This document shows, in pieces, positions 44,093-53,290 of a stretch of DNA of 54,758 bases (its first letter is position 1; every line of letters begins with the position of its first letter). The notes below the pieces were generated by a model. That model searched no databases, had not been told where the DNA came from, and was given only the letters and a program-made list of their open reading frames with translations. The DNA is from Bacteroidales bacterium (GTDB lineage: Bacteria > Bacteroidota > Bacteroidia > Bacteroidales > Bacteroidaceae): NCBI GenBank assembly GCA_022784065.1, contig JALFUO010000099.1:1-54758 (forward strand), in the 5' to 3' direction. Position numbers and translations under genes: made by a program.

Positions 44093-45613
44093 ATGAAAAA
44101 CGATAAAAGATTTTATTTAATGGGCTTCGGTGCCATGGCAGCCCTCGCAGCGGGCGCACAGGGACAGCGACCCAATATTATATATATAATGTGCGACGAC
44201 ATGGGCTACGGCGACCTCGCCTGCTACGGCCAGCAATACATCGCCACGCCCAACATTGACTGCCTCGCCGCCGAAGGCATGCGCTTCACGCAGGCGTATG
44301 CCGGCAGTCCCGTTTCCGCCCCCTCGCGCGCCACGTTCATGACCGGGCAGCACTCCGGCCACACCCACGTGCGCGGCAATAAGGAATATTGGGGCAACTC
44401 CGGCACCGTGATGTACGGCAGCAACGCCGACTACGCCGTGGTGGGACAAGAGCCTTACGACGTGAACCACATTATCATTCCCGAAATCTTCAAGCAAGAG
44501 GGCTACACTACGGGCATGTTCGGCAAGTGGGCGGGCGGCTACGAGGGTTCGCCCTCCACGCCCGACAAGCGCGGCATCGATGAGTTCTATGGCTACATCT
44601 GCCAGTTCCAGGCCCACCTCTACTACCCCAACTTTCTCAACGAGTACAGCCGCTCGCGCGGCGACGAGGGCGTGAGCCGCGTGACGCTCGACCAAAACAT
44701 CAACTACCCGATGTATGGCGACGGCTACCGCAACCGTGCGCAGTATTCCTCCGACCTTATCCACCAGAAGGCAATGGCATGGCTCGACAAGCAGACTGCT
44801 GACACACCTTTCCTCGGCATCTTCACCTACACCCTGCCGCACGCCGAGCTGGTACAGCCCGAAGACTCTATCCTCCTCGCCTACAAGGGACATTTCTGCC
44901 AAGAGAAGACCTTTGGCGGCAACCAAGGCTCGCGCTACAACCCCACCGACTACGGCCACGCCGAGTTTGCCGCGATGATCACGCGCCTCGACGCGCAGGT
45001 GGGGCAGATAATGGCAAAACTCAAAGAGCGCGGGCTCGACGAGAACACCATCGTTATCTTCACCTCCGACAACGGCCCGCACGAGGAAGGCGGCGCCGAC
45101 CCCGACTTCTTCAACCGCGACGGACTCCTCCAAGGCAAGAAGCGCAGCACCTATGAGGGCGGCATACGCATTCCCTTCATCGTGCGCTGGCCGGGCAAGG
45201 TGCAGGCTGGCACGGTCAACGACCATCAACTCGCCTTCTACGACCTCCTGCCCACCTTCTGCGACCTCGCCGGCATCGACGGCTACCCCGACAGGTTCCT
45301 CAACAAGAACGCCGGCACCGACTGCTTCGACGGCATCTCCTTCAAGCCCACCCTCCTCGGCGAGGAAGGGCAGCAAGAGCACGAGTTCCTCTATTGGGAG
45401 TTCCACGAAACCAATATGATGGCACTTCGTATGGGCAATTGGAAGATGGTGGTCAATGCCGGCAACTGCCTGCTCTACGACCTCTCCACCGACCTGCACG
45501 AGGACCACAACGTGGCGGCGCAATATCCCGACATCGTGAAGAAGATGAAAGAAATCATCTTGCGCGAACACACCAACAGTTCCCTCTTCCAAGTCACCCT
45601 GCCCAGCCTCTAA
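44093..45613 (+). CDS. Arylsulfatase-type sulfatase (serine type)
   Basis: 506-aa exported hydrolase that removes sulfate esters, typically from host or algal glycans. The N-terminus has a weak signal peptide ending near GAQG. Metal ligands are seen at Asp35-Asp36 (YIMCDDMGYGD) and in TSDNGPHEEGG near residue 325. The modification motif is SAPSR at 75-79, the serine-type (S-x-P-x-R) signature that requires conversion to formylglycine by an anaerobic sulfatase-maturating enzyme, not found in this window. At 506 aa it is normal length. The substrate is not known. It converges on the DUF4143 ATPase gene over a shared terminator. Confidence 0.93.
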   Translation: MKNDKRFYLMGFGAMAALAAGAQGQRPNIIYIMCDDMGYGDLACYGQQYIATPNIDCLAAEGMRFTQAYAGSPVSAPSRATFMTGQHSGHTHVRGNKEYWGNSGTVMYGSNADYAVVGQEPYDVNHIIIPEIFKQEGYTTGMFGKWAGGYEGSPSTPDKRGIDEFYGYICQFQAHLYYPNFLNEYSRSRGDEGVSRVTLDQNINYPMYGDGYRNRAQYSSDLIHQKAMAWLDKQTADTPFLGIFTYTLPHAELVQPEDSILLAYKGHFCQEKTFGGNQGSRYNPTDYGHAEFAAMITRLDAQVGQIMAKLKERGLDENTIVIFTSDNGPHEEGGADPDFFNRDGLLQGKKRSTYEGGIRIPFIVRWPGKVQAGTVNDHQLAFYDLLPTFCDLAGIDGYPDRFLNKNAGTDCFDGISFKPTLLGEEGQQEHEFLYWEFHETNMMALRMGNWKMVVNAGNCLLYDLSTDLHEDHNVAAQYPDIVKKMKEIILREHTNSSLFQVTLPSL

Positions 45614-45642
45614 GGCAACCGGCAAAGCGGAAATAATAAAAA

Positions 45643-45680
45643 AGCCTTCGGACGAAACAACTCGTCCGAAGGCTTTTTTT
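45643..45680. terminator. Bidirectional terminator between sulfatase and ATPase genes
   Basis: AGCCTTCGGACGA and TCGTCCGAAGGCT form a perfect 13-bp stem, with an A-run on the left and a T-run on the right, so it works on both strands. Confidence 0.92.
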
Positions 45681-45703
45681 ATTGGGAAAAACATGCAAAC
45701 TGC

Positions 45704-46963
45704 TTAGCCAACCGAGCAAAGCCATTTCCACAGCGGCACGACCTCAATCGTAAGGCCGTCGCGCTCTATCGTCTCCTCCTCATCCTTCGTGATAATGGCA
45801 AGGCGTCGCAGCTTTTGGAATTTGGCAAGGCTAACCAGTCCGTCCACCTCGCGCTTGCGCGTTTCGGCATCGCGCAGAGAATAGCTCACCTGAAATGCCG
45901 CACCTTCCAAAGGAAGATAAAAATCGACTTCCGCATTGGGCGTATTGAAAAAATAGCAATCGCTGCCATGCGTGCGCCTCAGGTTAATGGCCACGATGTT
46001 TTCCAAAAGCGAAGTGTCGGGGTCGATGAGAAACAGCGCCAGCAATCCGTTGTCGATGAAATAATACTTCTTGTTCATCTCCTTGTCTTGCAGTTTTCCC
46101 ATAAAGTTCTCGAAAGGCAGCGTTAGCCAGGAGTCCTTCATGTAAGCAAGGTAATCAATCACCGTGTCAGTGCTGATTTTTTTGCCCGTGGACGAAACGA
46201 TGCTGGCGAGGCGGTTGTAGGAGAGCGGTTGCTTCACGCTTTCCGCCAGTTTGCGGATAAGTACTTTGAGCGCGAAGTCGTTGCGGATGGCGTAGCGCGT
46301 CACGAGGTCGCCAAAGAAGATTTTGTTGTACAGGCTGCTCAGCCAAGGGCGACTATTCTTCATCAACGCCGTTTCAGGCAGTCCGCCGTTTCTGAAATAG
46401 AGTTCCGCCAAGCGTGCTATTTGCTTTCCGTTCTTTATGAGTGCATTCTGCTTTTTGAGGTCAAGACCATTGGCATTGAGATATTCGGCAAAGGAATACG
46501 GGTAAACCTCTTGTATCATATACCTGCCGCCCAGCGTGGTGGCAATTTCGCTCGAAAGCATTTTGGCGTTGCTGCCGGTGATATATACATTATATTTATG
46601 GTCTGCCAAACGGCGGGCAAACTTTTCCCAACCCTCCACAAGCTGTATTTCGTCGAGGAAAAAGATAGGGCGGTGGTCGTACATCTCTTCGTAGCACACC
46701 TTAATGAGTTCGAGGTCGATCAGTTGCAGCGAGTCGATGCGGTCGTCTTCAAAATTAAAGAAGAGAATCTCCTCGCGGCTGTGCCCGCTTTTGATGAGTT
46801 GCGCAATCCGTTGGTACATCAGGTACGACTTGCCCGCATGGCGCAGGCCAACCATTACGTAGTTCTGCCCGTCCATGAAGTCTACCCGCCGCTCCACCAG
46901 TTGCACGCTGGTCGCAAATTGCTGGTATTCTGCAATAAGTTGTTTCACTAAATCTTTGGTCAT
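45704..46963 (-). CDS. AAA_14/DUF4143 ATPase with intact Walker motifs
   Basis: 419-aa cytosolic P-loop protein. Walker A is GLRHAGKS (39-46, Lys45), Walker B is IFFLDEIQ (100-107; Asp104, Glu105), and the sensor-like VYITGSN follows. The middle has a winged-helix-like stretch (LASIVSSTGKKISTDTVIDYL), and the C-terminal DUF4143 region has YYFIDNGLLALFLID and the PD-(D/E)XK-like phrase NAEVDFYLP. The physiological role of this abundant family is unclear. The ATG at 46963 is preferred over a TTG four codons upstream. Twin palindromes in its promoter region suggest autoregulation. Unlike the relative at 34652, its catalytic residues are intact. Confidence 0.85.
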   Translation of the reverse strand: MTKDLVKQLIAEYQQFATSVQLVERRVDFMDGQNYVMVGLRHAGKSYLMYQRIAQLIKSGHSREEILFFNFEDDRIDSLQLIDLELIKVCYEEMYDHRPIFFLDEIQLVEGWEKFARRLADHKYNVYITGSNAKMLSSEIATTLGGRYMIQEVYPYSFAEYLNANGLDLKKQNALIKNGKQIARLAELYFRNGGLPETALMKNSRPWLSSLYNKIFFGDLVTRYAIRNDFALKVLIRKLAESVKQPLSYNRLASIVSSTGKKISTDTVIDYLAYMKDSWLTLPFENFMGKLQDKEMNKKYYFIDNGLLALFLIDPDTSLLENIVAINLRRTHGSDCYFFNTPNAEVDFYLPLEGAAFQVSYSLRDAETRKREVDGLVSLAKFQKLRRLAIITKDEEETIERDGLTIEVVPLWKWLCSVG

Positions 46964-46992
46964 AACGCAAAGCAATTAAAACTTTCTTACTG

Positions 46993-47000
46993 CAAAGTTA
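46993..47000 (-). promoter_or_regulatory. Candidate -7 box for the DUF4143 ATPase gene
   Basis: TAACTTTG on the minus strand matches TAnnTTTG, about 30 bp upstream of the start codon and 2 bp downstream of the first operator palindrome. The -33 region is T-rich without an exact TTTG. Confidence 0.5.
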
Positions 47001-47002
47001 CG

Positions 47003-47061
47003 TTTTTATCGAATATACTCGATAAAAATGCCCCTATTTTATCGAATATATTCGACAAAAT
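47003..47061. promoter_or_regulatory. Twin 26-bp palindromic operators upstream of the DUF4143 ATPase
   Basis: TTTTATCGAATATACTCGAT (within 47003-47028) and TTTTATCGAATATATTCGAC (within 47036-47061) are each nearly perfect palindromes. Their centres are 33 bp apart, about three helical turns. They occupy the region just upstream of the candidate -7 box. Confidence 0.65.
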
Positions 47062-47241
47062 AGAGAAAACAAAAAGCCTCGTCCTGCCTTTTTGTCATAA
47101 GAAAAGAGGCAAAAACCGCGTCAAAACGGCGGCAAACCCAAAGAAATGTTAGCAGAAAAGGCTTTGGCAGACTGTTTGTGCTGTCTCTCGGTAGACAATC
47201 GTAATATCTATTGCATCAATAAAAACTAAAAATAAAAAGTT

Positions 47242-49836
47242 ATGAAATTCGACAACTTCACCATCAAGTCCCAAGAGGCCGTGCAGCACGCCATCGACCG
47301 CGCGCAGGCCTTAGGGCATCAGGCCATCGGCTGCGCCCATCTGCTTTCGGGCGTGCTGGCGGCTGGCGAGAACGTCACGCAGTTTCTCTTCGGCAAGACG
47401 GGCGTGCAGGAGCCGGTGCTCCGCCGCGCCCTCGACAGCCAGTTGCAGAGCCTGCCGCGCGTGAGCGGCGGCGAACCTTATCTCGATCGCGAGGCCAACG
47501 AGGCCCTCAGCCGCGCCACCGCTGAGGCGCAGAAAATGGGCGACCAGTTCGTGACGCTCGAAGCCCTCCTGCTCGCCCTCCTGCTCACCAAGAGCACGAC
47601 GGCACAGATTTTGAAAGATGCCGGCCTCTCCGAGCAAGCCCTGCGACAGGCCATCAAGGAACTGCGCGGCGGGCAGAAAGCAGCCTCACAAGGGTCAGAA
47701 GATACTTATCAGGCGTTGGCGAAATACGCCCGCAACCTCGTGAACGAGGCGCGCGAAGGCAAACTCGACCCCGTTATCGGGCGCGACGAAGAGATACGCC
47801 GCGTGCTGCAAATCCTCTCGCGCCGCACCAAGAACAACCCCATTCTCATCGGCGAGCCAGGCACGGGCAAAACGGCCATCGTGGAGGGACTGGCGCAGCG
47901 CATCGTGCGCGGCGACGTGCCGGAGAACCTGAAAAACAAGCAGCTCTACTCTCTCGACATGGGCGCACTCGTGGCAGGCGCGAAGTATAAGGGAGAATTT
48001 GAGGAACGCCTCAAAAGCGTCATCAACGAAGTGACGCAGGCCGAGGGCGGTATCATTCTCTTCATCGACGAAATCCACACGCTCGTCGGGGCGGGCAAGA
48101 GCGAGGGCGCAATGGACGCAGCCAATATCCTCAAGCCCGCGCTGGCACGCGGCGAACTGCGCAGCATCGGTGCCACCACTTTGGAGGAATATCAGAAGTA
48201 TTTCGAAAAAGATAAGGCCCTCGAGCGCCGCTTCCAGACGGTCACGGTGGACGAGCCTACGCCCGAAGACGCCATTTCTATTCTGCGCGGTCTGAAAGAG
48301 AAGTATGAGAACCATCACCACGTGCGTATTCAGGACGATGCCATTATCGCCGCCGTGAACCTTTCCCACCGCTACATCAATGAGCGTTTCCTGCCCGACA
48401 AGGCCATCGACCTCATGGATGAGGCGGCTGCCAAACTCCGCATGGAGCGCGACTCGCAGCCCGAGGAACTCGACGAAATCACGCGCCGCCTGCGCCAGCT
48501 CGAAATCGAGCGCGAGGCCATCAAGCGCGAAAACGATGAGCAGAAACTCGAAGGCCTCAACCGCGAAATCTCCGATTTGCAGGAGCGCGAAAAATCCCTC
48601 CGCGCCAAGTGGGAGGGCGAGAAAGAACTCCTCTCCCGCATTCAGGCGGACAAGGAACAGGCGGAGCACCTCAAGTTTGAGGCAGAGCGTGCCGAGCGCG
48701 AGGGCGACTATGGGCGCGTGGCTGAAATACGCTACGGCCAGCTCAAAGCCCTCGGCGACGACATTGCCCGCGTGCAGCAGCAACTGCGGGAACGGCAGGG
48801 CGCGGAGGCGATGGTCAAGGAAGAGGTCACGCCCGACGACATTGCCGACGTGGTGAGCCGCTGGACGGGCATACCCGTGAGCAAGATGCTCGCAGGCGAG
48901 CGCGAGAAACTCCTCCACCTCGAAGAAGAGTTGCACCGCCGCGTTGTGGGGCAGGACGAGGCCATACGCGCCGTGAGCGACGCCGTGCGCCGCAGCCGCG
49001 CCGGACTGCAAGACCCCAAGCGCCCCATCGGCTCCTTCATCTTCCTCGGCAGCACGGGCGTTGGCAAAACGGAACTGGCAAAGGCCCTCGCCGACTATCT
49101 CTTCAACGACGAGAACATGATGACCCGCATCGACATGTCGGAATACCAGGAAAAGTTCAGCGTGTCGCGCCTCGTCGGTGCGCCTCCGGGCTACGTGGGC
49201 TACGACGAGGGCGGCCAGCTCACTGAGGCCGTGCGCCGCAAGCCTTACAGCGTGGTGCTGTTCGATGAAATAGAGAAGGCGCACCCCGACGTGTTCAACA
49301 TTCTCCTGCAAGTGCTCGACGACGGCCGCCTCACCGACAACAAGGGACGTACCGTCAACTTCAAGAACACCATCATCATCATGACCTCCAACCTCGGCTC
49401 GCAGTTCATTCAGAGCAAGCTGGAAGGCCTCGCCCCAAGCGGCGCCGGGCGCGAACGCGCCTTGGAAGAAGCCAAGGAGGGCGTTATGGAGCTCCTGAAG
49501 AAGACCATTCGTCCCGAGTTCCTCAACCGTATCGACGACATCATCATGTTCAGCCCGCTCACCGAGCCTGAAATCCGTCAGATCGTGCGCCTGCAAATCG
49601 ATGCCATCGTGCGCCGCTTGCAGTCGCAGGAGGTCAGCCTTACGGTCGACGAGAGCGCAGTAGGCCTCATCGCCTCTGCCGGCTTCGACCCCGAGTTTGG
49701 CGCGCGCCCCGTGAAGCGTGCCTTGCAGCGCCTCTTGCTCAACGACCTCAGCCGCGCCCTGCTCGGTGGCACGGTGGACCGCCGCCGGCCCATCCGCGTC
49801 ACGGCGCACGGCGATGCGTTGGAGTTTAAGAATTAA
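47242..49836 (+). CDS. clpB: ClpB disaggregase chaperone
   Basis: Hexameric AAA+ chaperone that, with DnaK, threads and rescues aggregated proteins; cytosolic. The 864-aa chain has an N-terminal Clp-N repeat domain (1-145), NBD1 with Walker A GEPGTGKT (204-211), a long coiled-coil middle domain (about 400-525) that marks ClpB as opposed to ClpA/C, NBD2 with GSTGVGKT (603-610), and a C-terminal small domain. The start ATG at 47242 gives the usual [14 protein letters not shown]. It is monocistronic with a terminator 20 bp after the stop. No CIRCE element is seen upstream. Confidence 0.98.
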   Translation: MKFDNFTIKSQEAVQHAIDRAQALGHQAIGCAHLLSGVLAAGENVTQFLFGKTGVQEPVLRRALDSQLQSLPRVSGGEPYLDREANEALSRATAEAQKMGDQFVTLEALLLALLLTKSTTAQILKDAGLSEQALRQAIKELRGGQKAASQGSEDTYQALAKYARNLVNEAREGKLDPVIGRDEEIRRVLQILSRRTKNNPILIGEPGTGKTAIVEGLAQRIVRGDVPENLKNKQLYSLDMGALVAGAKYKGEFEERLKSVINEVTQAEGGIILFIDEIHTLVGAGKSEGAMDAANILKPALARGELRSIGATTLEEYQKYFEKDKALERRFQTVTVDEPTPEDAISILRGLKEKYENHHHVRIQDDAIIAAVNLSHRYINERFLPDKAIDLMDEAAAKLRMERDSQPEELDEITRRLRQLEIEREAIKRENDEQKLEGLNREISDLQEREKSLRAKWEGEKELLSRIQADKEQAEHLKFEAERAEREGDYGRVAEIRYGQLKALGDDIARVQQQLRERQGAEAMVKEEVTPDDIADVVSRWTGIPVSKMLAGEREKLLHLEEELHRRVVGQDEAIRAVSDAVRRSRAGLQDPKRPIGSFIFLGSTGVGKTELAKALADYLFNDENMMTRIDMSEYQEKFSVSRLVGAPPGYVGYDEGGQLTEAVRRKPYSVVLFDEIEKAHPDVFNILLQVLDDGRLTDNKGRTVNFKNTIIIMTSNLGSQFIQSKLEGLAPSGAGRERALEEAKEGVMELLKKTIRPEFLNRIDDIIMFSPLTEPEIRQIVRLQIDAIVRRLQSQEVSLTVDESAVGLIASAGFDPEFGARPVKRALQRLLLNDLSRALLGGTVDRRRPIRVTAHGDALEFKN

Positions 49837-49855
49837 GACATACCTGTTTATAGCG

Positions 49856-49898
49856 ATCCGCCCGTCCGAGAGACAACTTCTCGGGCGGGCGGATTTTT
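49856..49898 (+). terminator. Intrinsic terminator of clpB
   Basis: ATCCGCCCGTCCGAGA pairs with TCTCGGGCGGGCGGAT and is followed by TTTTTC. Confidence 0.92.
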
Positions 49899-50045
49899 CT
49901 TTGCATTTGGCCGCGACTATCTGCCAAGAGCCGCGATGCTTCCTGCTGTGATCCGCGACGCTTCCTGCCGAGACAATTTTTCCTTTCTCCTTGATATTTT
50001 TCTCTATCAGCAAGCAATTTTTTCCTTTCTGCGCAGATATTTTTT

Positions 50046-50146
50046 GTTACAAACTTTGTAACGCTTATTACAAACTTTGTAATACGTGTTACAAACTTTC
50101 TAACACATGTTACAAACTTTCTAACACATGTTACAAAGTTTGTAAC
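50046..50146 (+). repeat. Array C: five 17-bp palindromes at 21-bp period
   Basis: Units start at 50046, 50067, 50088, 50109 and 50130 (GTTACAAACTTTGTAAC and close variants). Spacers are GCTT, ACGT, ACAT, ACAT. It is preceded by CTGCGCAGATATTTTTT and followed by AAAAACTTTCTTAT, ATGACAGGAAAAA and ATCAGCAAGCAA. It lies between the terminators of convergent clpB and the MATE gene. The rest of 49899-50234 shows no gene. Confidence 0.9.
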
Positions 50147-50234
50147 AAAAACTTTCTTATATGACAGGAAAAAATATCAGCAAGCAAATAAAAAATAGCT
50201 TGGAAAAAGTGAAAACTATAAAGGGGGAAATAAA

Positions 50235-50276
50235 AAACTGTCCGAGAAAGAAATTAATTTCTTTCTCGGACAGTTT
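50235..50276 (-). terminator. Perfect 42-bp palindrome, terminator of the MATE gene
   Basis: The half-site is AAACTGTCCGAGAAAGAAATT, followed directly by its exact reverse complement. An A-run on the left gives the U-tract on the minus strand, 30 bp after the MATE stop. Confidence 0.85.
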
Positions 50277-50306
50277 GTGCCAAAGCTCCGAAAGAAGCGA
50301 TGCGCT

Positions 50307-51641
50307 TTAATGTAATTTTCCTAAAACCTTATAGAAACGCCCCGCGTAAAGCACGGCGGCGCAAAGCAGGCCGCCCGTGAAGGCGAAATAGAGGCCGCGA
50401 ATGCCGAAGCCGAGGGGAAAGGCGAGGAGATAGCCCAAGGGAATGTTGACCAAGATGTAGCTGACGAAGGCAATCCACATCATCGACACCACGTGCGACG
50501 TGCCGCGCAGGGCGTTGGCAAAGCAGGTTTGCATGCTGTCGGCAAACTGGTAGAGGGCAAGGGGAAAGAGCAGCGTGGCTGCCATAGCCAAAACCGCTTC
50601 ATCGCTGGTGAAGAATCGCAAAAGGCTGTCGCCGAAACCGAGAAATACGCCCGCCGCCACCGTGGCAGAAGCAAGCAACAACACTACGCCGGCACGCGTG
50701 GCGGGACGCACGGCGGCGAGGTTGCCCGCACCGATGAAACCGGCAATCCTGATGCTCATCGCCGCGCCGAAACTGTAATACACCAAAAATCCGAGCGTGC
50801 TGATGGTCACCATCACTTGATAAGCCGCCAGCTCCGTAACGCCCAGCCAGCCTGCCATGATGCAGCTGACGGTGAACGCGCCGGTCTCCATACCGAGCTG
50901 CAAGGCCACGGGTACGGACTGCCTATGCATGGCGCGGCGCATCGACGGGGTGGGGCGCACGGCGGCGAGCCCAAGCCGTGCCTGCCGGTAGCGTTTGCCC
51001 TGCCACACGTAGGCGCAGATGGCAAGTGCCATGAACACGCGTGCGGCAAGCGTGGCAACGCCTGCTCCCGTAAGTCCCCATTCGGGGAAAGGGCCGACGC
51101 CGTAAATCAGCAGGTAGTTGAGCAGAATGTTGAGGGCGTTGCCGATGAGCAGCACCCACATGCCCGCCGCGGTGTCGGTAAACGCGTCGGTGAATTGCCG
51201 CACAAGGTTGAACAGCATCACGAAGGGCATTGAGGCGAGTATCAGGAGATAGTAGGGGCGGATGAGCGGCAGGAGTTCAGCGGGTTGTCCGAGCCACGGC
51301 AGCAAGATGAACACGGCTGCGCAGAGGAGCATGATGAGTGCCGTGAAGCTCGCCCCGCTCTGCAAGGCTGTGTGCAGCACGCTGCCGCCGCTGCGTGCGC
51401 TGCCCCTGCCGAGGCAGCCCGACACGAGGGGCGTAAGTCCGTAGGAATAGCCCAGGAGGAGCATGGTGACGAGGTTGAACAGATTGTTCACGAACGAGGC
51501 GGCCGCCAAAGCGGAGGTGGCGTAGCGCCCCACCATCATCGTGTCGGCAAATCCGAGAATAATCACCCCAACCTGACCGATAGCAATGGGCAGGCCGATG
51601 CGTAGGGTTTCGGAGCAATGGCGATGGGGAGAAAAATGCAT
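50307..51641 (-). CDS. MATE-family multidrug/toxin efflux transporter
   Basis: 444-aa inner-membrane antiporter that exports organic cations or drugs using Na+ or H+. About 12 hydrophobic segments form two MatE repeats. The first repeat starts with LRIGLPIAIGQVGVIILGFAD and MMVGRYATSALAAASFVNN, and the second with SVPVALQLGMETGAF. The family length is normal. It is monocistronic, convergent with clpB and followed by its own terminator. The substrate is not predictable. Confidence 0.93.
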   Translation of the reverse strand: MHFSPHRHCSETLRIGLPIAIGQVGVIILGFADTMMVGRYATSALAAASFVNNLFNLVTMLLLGYSYGLTPLVSGCLGRGSARSGGSVLHTALQSGASFTALIMLLCAAVFILLPWLGQPAELLPLIRPYYLLILASMPFVMLFNLVRQFTDAFTDTAAGMWVLLIGNALNILLNYLLIYGVGPFPEWGLTGAGVATLAARVFMALAICAYVWQGKRYRQARLGLAAVRPTPSMRRAMHRQSVPVALQLGMETGAFTVSCIMAGWLGVTELAAYQVMVTISTLGFLVYYSFGAAMSIRIAGFIGAGNLAAVRPATRAGVVLLLASATVAAGVFLGFGDSLLRFFTSDEAVLAMAATLLFPLALYQFADSMQTCFANALRGTSHVVSMMWIAFVSYILVNIPLGYLLAFPLGFGIRGLYFAFTGGLLCAAVLYAGRFYKVLGKLH

Positions 51642-51688
51642 AATTAGAGATTATTACGACCTTTCATACAAATGCACCTTTTCTTGAC

Positions 51689-51812
51689 ATTTTCGGCTGC
51701 GCTCGGCAATATGAGCAAGCTCTATTGCACTCGCTTGCACGAAAATTGGCTGCGGCTCGGCATAGCCCGATCAAACAAGTTTGTCGGTCTCTGCGCTCAC
51801 CTTGCACAAACG
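51689..51812. repeat. Two hairpin repeats between the MATE and cstA genes, one overlapping cstA
   Basis: A complete 58-bp unit (51689-51746, tip ATGAGCAAGCTCTAT) is followed by a degenerate unit (51746-51812, tip CCGATCAAACAAGTTTGTCGG). The second unit runs into the cstA 3' end: its TTGCACAAACG arm encodes the last residues of CstA. Confidence 0.75.
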
Positions 51813-53257
51813 TTCTTCCAAAAAGCGAAGCGCACGCCGATGGCGGCGGTGAGGCAGAAGCCGAGGGCGTAGCCTATGGGCAGCGGCAGGCCGAGCATTT
51901 GCTGAGACACGAAGAAGTAGCACGAGCAGACTGCGGTCATGAATAGCGCGGGGAAGAGCGTGATGAGGCACGAACGCCCTTTTTCCACAAAATATACCGT
52001 GGCCGCCCAAAGCACAAAGACGGCGAGCGACTGATTGGCCCAGCCGAAATAACGCCAAATGATGTTGAACCCGTCTTTGTCCTCTATCTGCCACAGCAGG
52101 AGCACGATGGCGGCGGCAAAGAGCGGCAGACAAACTTGCAGGCGCTTGGCGATGGCACGCTGGGGAAGGTGGAGGAAGTCGGCAATGATGAGGCGCGCAC
52201 TGCGGAATGCCGTGTCGCCGCTCGTAATCGGCGCAGCCACGACGCCCAAAACAGCCAAGATGCCGCCCGCAATGCCGAGCCAGTCTTGGCAAACCAGCGT
52301 CACGACGGCGGGGGCGGCGGTGTGGAAGCCTTGGTTGCCCGGCCCGTCAATCAGCGCGTAGCCGCTTTCGGGCACATTGTAGAAGAAATACATCGCCACC
52401 GTGGCCCATACCAATGCTACGAGGCCTTCGGTAATCATTGCGCCGTAGAACACGGCGCGGCCGTGCCGCTCGCTGTCGATGCACCGCGCCATGAGCGGGC
52501 TTTGCGTGGCGTGGAAACCGCTCAACGCGCCGCAGGCAATCGTGATGAAGAGGCAGGGGAAGATTTGCTCGGTGAAACCGGGGTCGGCAGCCGTGCCCAT
52601 GTTGTGCAGCCCGTTCCAAAGTTCGGGCAGTTGGGGCATCTTGATGTAGAGCACCGCCATAAGGGCTACGGCCATGAAGATAAGGGAAAAGGCAAAGAGG
52701 GGATAGATGCGTCCGATGACTTTGTCGATGGGCAGCATCGTGGCCAGGATGTAGTAAGCGAAGATGGCGAACACCCAGACGGCAGGTTGCGTGCCGCACA
52801 TCTGCCCCAATATCAGCGCGGGGGAGAACACGAAGACCACGCCCACCATAAGCAGCAGGAACACGGAGAAGACGAGCATGCCGCCGCGCGCCTTTCGTCC
52901 GAGGTAGCGTCCCACGATTTCGGGCACGCCCGCGCCGTCGTGGCGCAGGGAGAGCATGCCGCACAGGTAGTCGTGCACGCCGCCGGCAAAGATGCAGCCC
53001 AGCACTATCCATAGATACGCCACCGGTCCGAACTTCGCGCCCATGATTGCGCCGAAGATAGGTCCTGTGCCGGCGATGTTGAGGAATTGAATCATAAAGA
53101 CTTTCCACGTGGGCAACTTAATGAAATCCACGCCGTCGCTGTGGGCAGCGGCCGGCGTGGGGCGTGAAAAGTCGGGCGAGAAGTGGCGTTCCACGATACG
53201 CCCGTAAACGAAATACCCTATGACGAGGGCAATGAATGAAAGCGTGAAAGAAATCAT
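51797..53257 (-). CDS. cstA: Carbon starvation protein A, short form
   Basis: 486-aa multi-pass membrane protein of the CstA family, which imports peptides or pyruvate during carbon limitation. The conserved FLNIAGTGPIFGAIMGAKFG and GCIFAGGVHDYLCGMLSLRHDG motifs lie in the first 130 residues, and GALSGFHATQSPLMARC is near residue 245. It is shorter than the 701-aa E. coli protein, as is usual for Bacteroidales. The final codons (NVCAR) come from a hairpin-repeat arm. It lies 33 bp after hflX on the same strand, so the two may be co-transcribed. Confidence 0.92.
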   Translation of the reverse strand: MISFTLSFIALVIGYFVYGRIVERHFSPDFSRPTPAAAHSDGVDFIKLPTWKVFMIQFLNIAGTGPIFGAIMGAKFGPVAYLWIVLGCIFAGGVHDYLCGMLSLRHDGAGVPEIVGRYLGRKARGGMLVFSVFLLLMVGVVFVFSPALILGQMCGTQPAVWVFAIFAYYILATMLPIDKVIGRIYPLFAFSLIFMAVALMAVLYIKMPQLPELWNGLHNMGTAADPGFTEQIFPCLFITIACGALSGFHATQSPLMARCIDSERHGRAVFYGAMITEGLVALVWATVAMYFFYNVPESGYALIDGPGNQGFHTAAPAVVTLVCQDWLGIAGGILAVLGVVAAPITSGDTAFRSARLIIADFLHLPQRAIAKRLQVCLPLFAAAIVLLLWQIEDKDGFNIIWRYFGWANQSLAVFVLWAATVYFVEKGRSCLITLFPALFMTAVCSCYFFVSQQMLGLPLPIGYALGFCLTAAIGVRFAFWKNVCAR

Positions 53258-53290
53258 GGAAATTTGGAGATAATAAAAATTAATCCGCCG

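Noticed and set aside
47695-50013. 772-residue open frame antisense to clpB and running beyond it
   Set aside because: clpB is complete on the plus strand. The antisense protein is low in recognisable motifs and extends through the clpB terminator.
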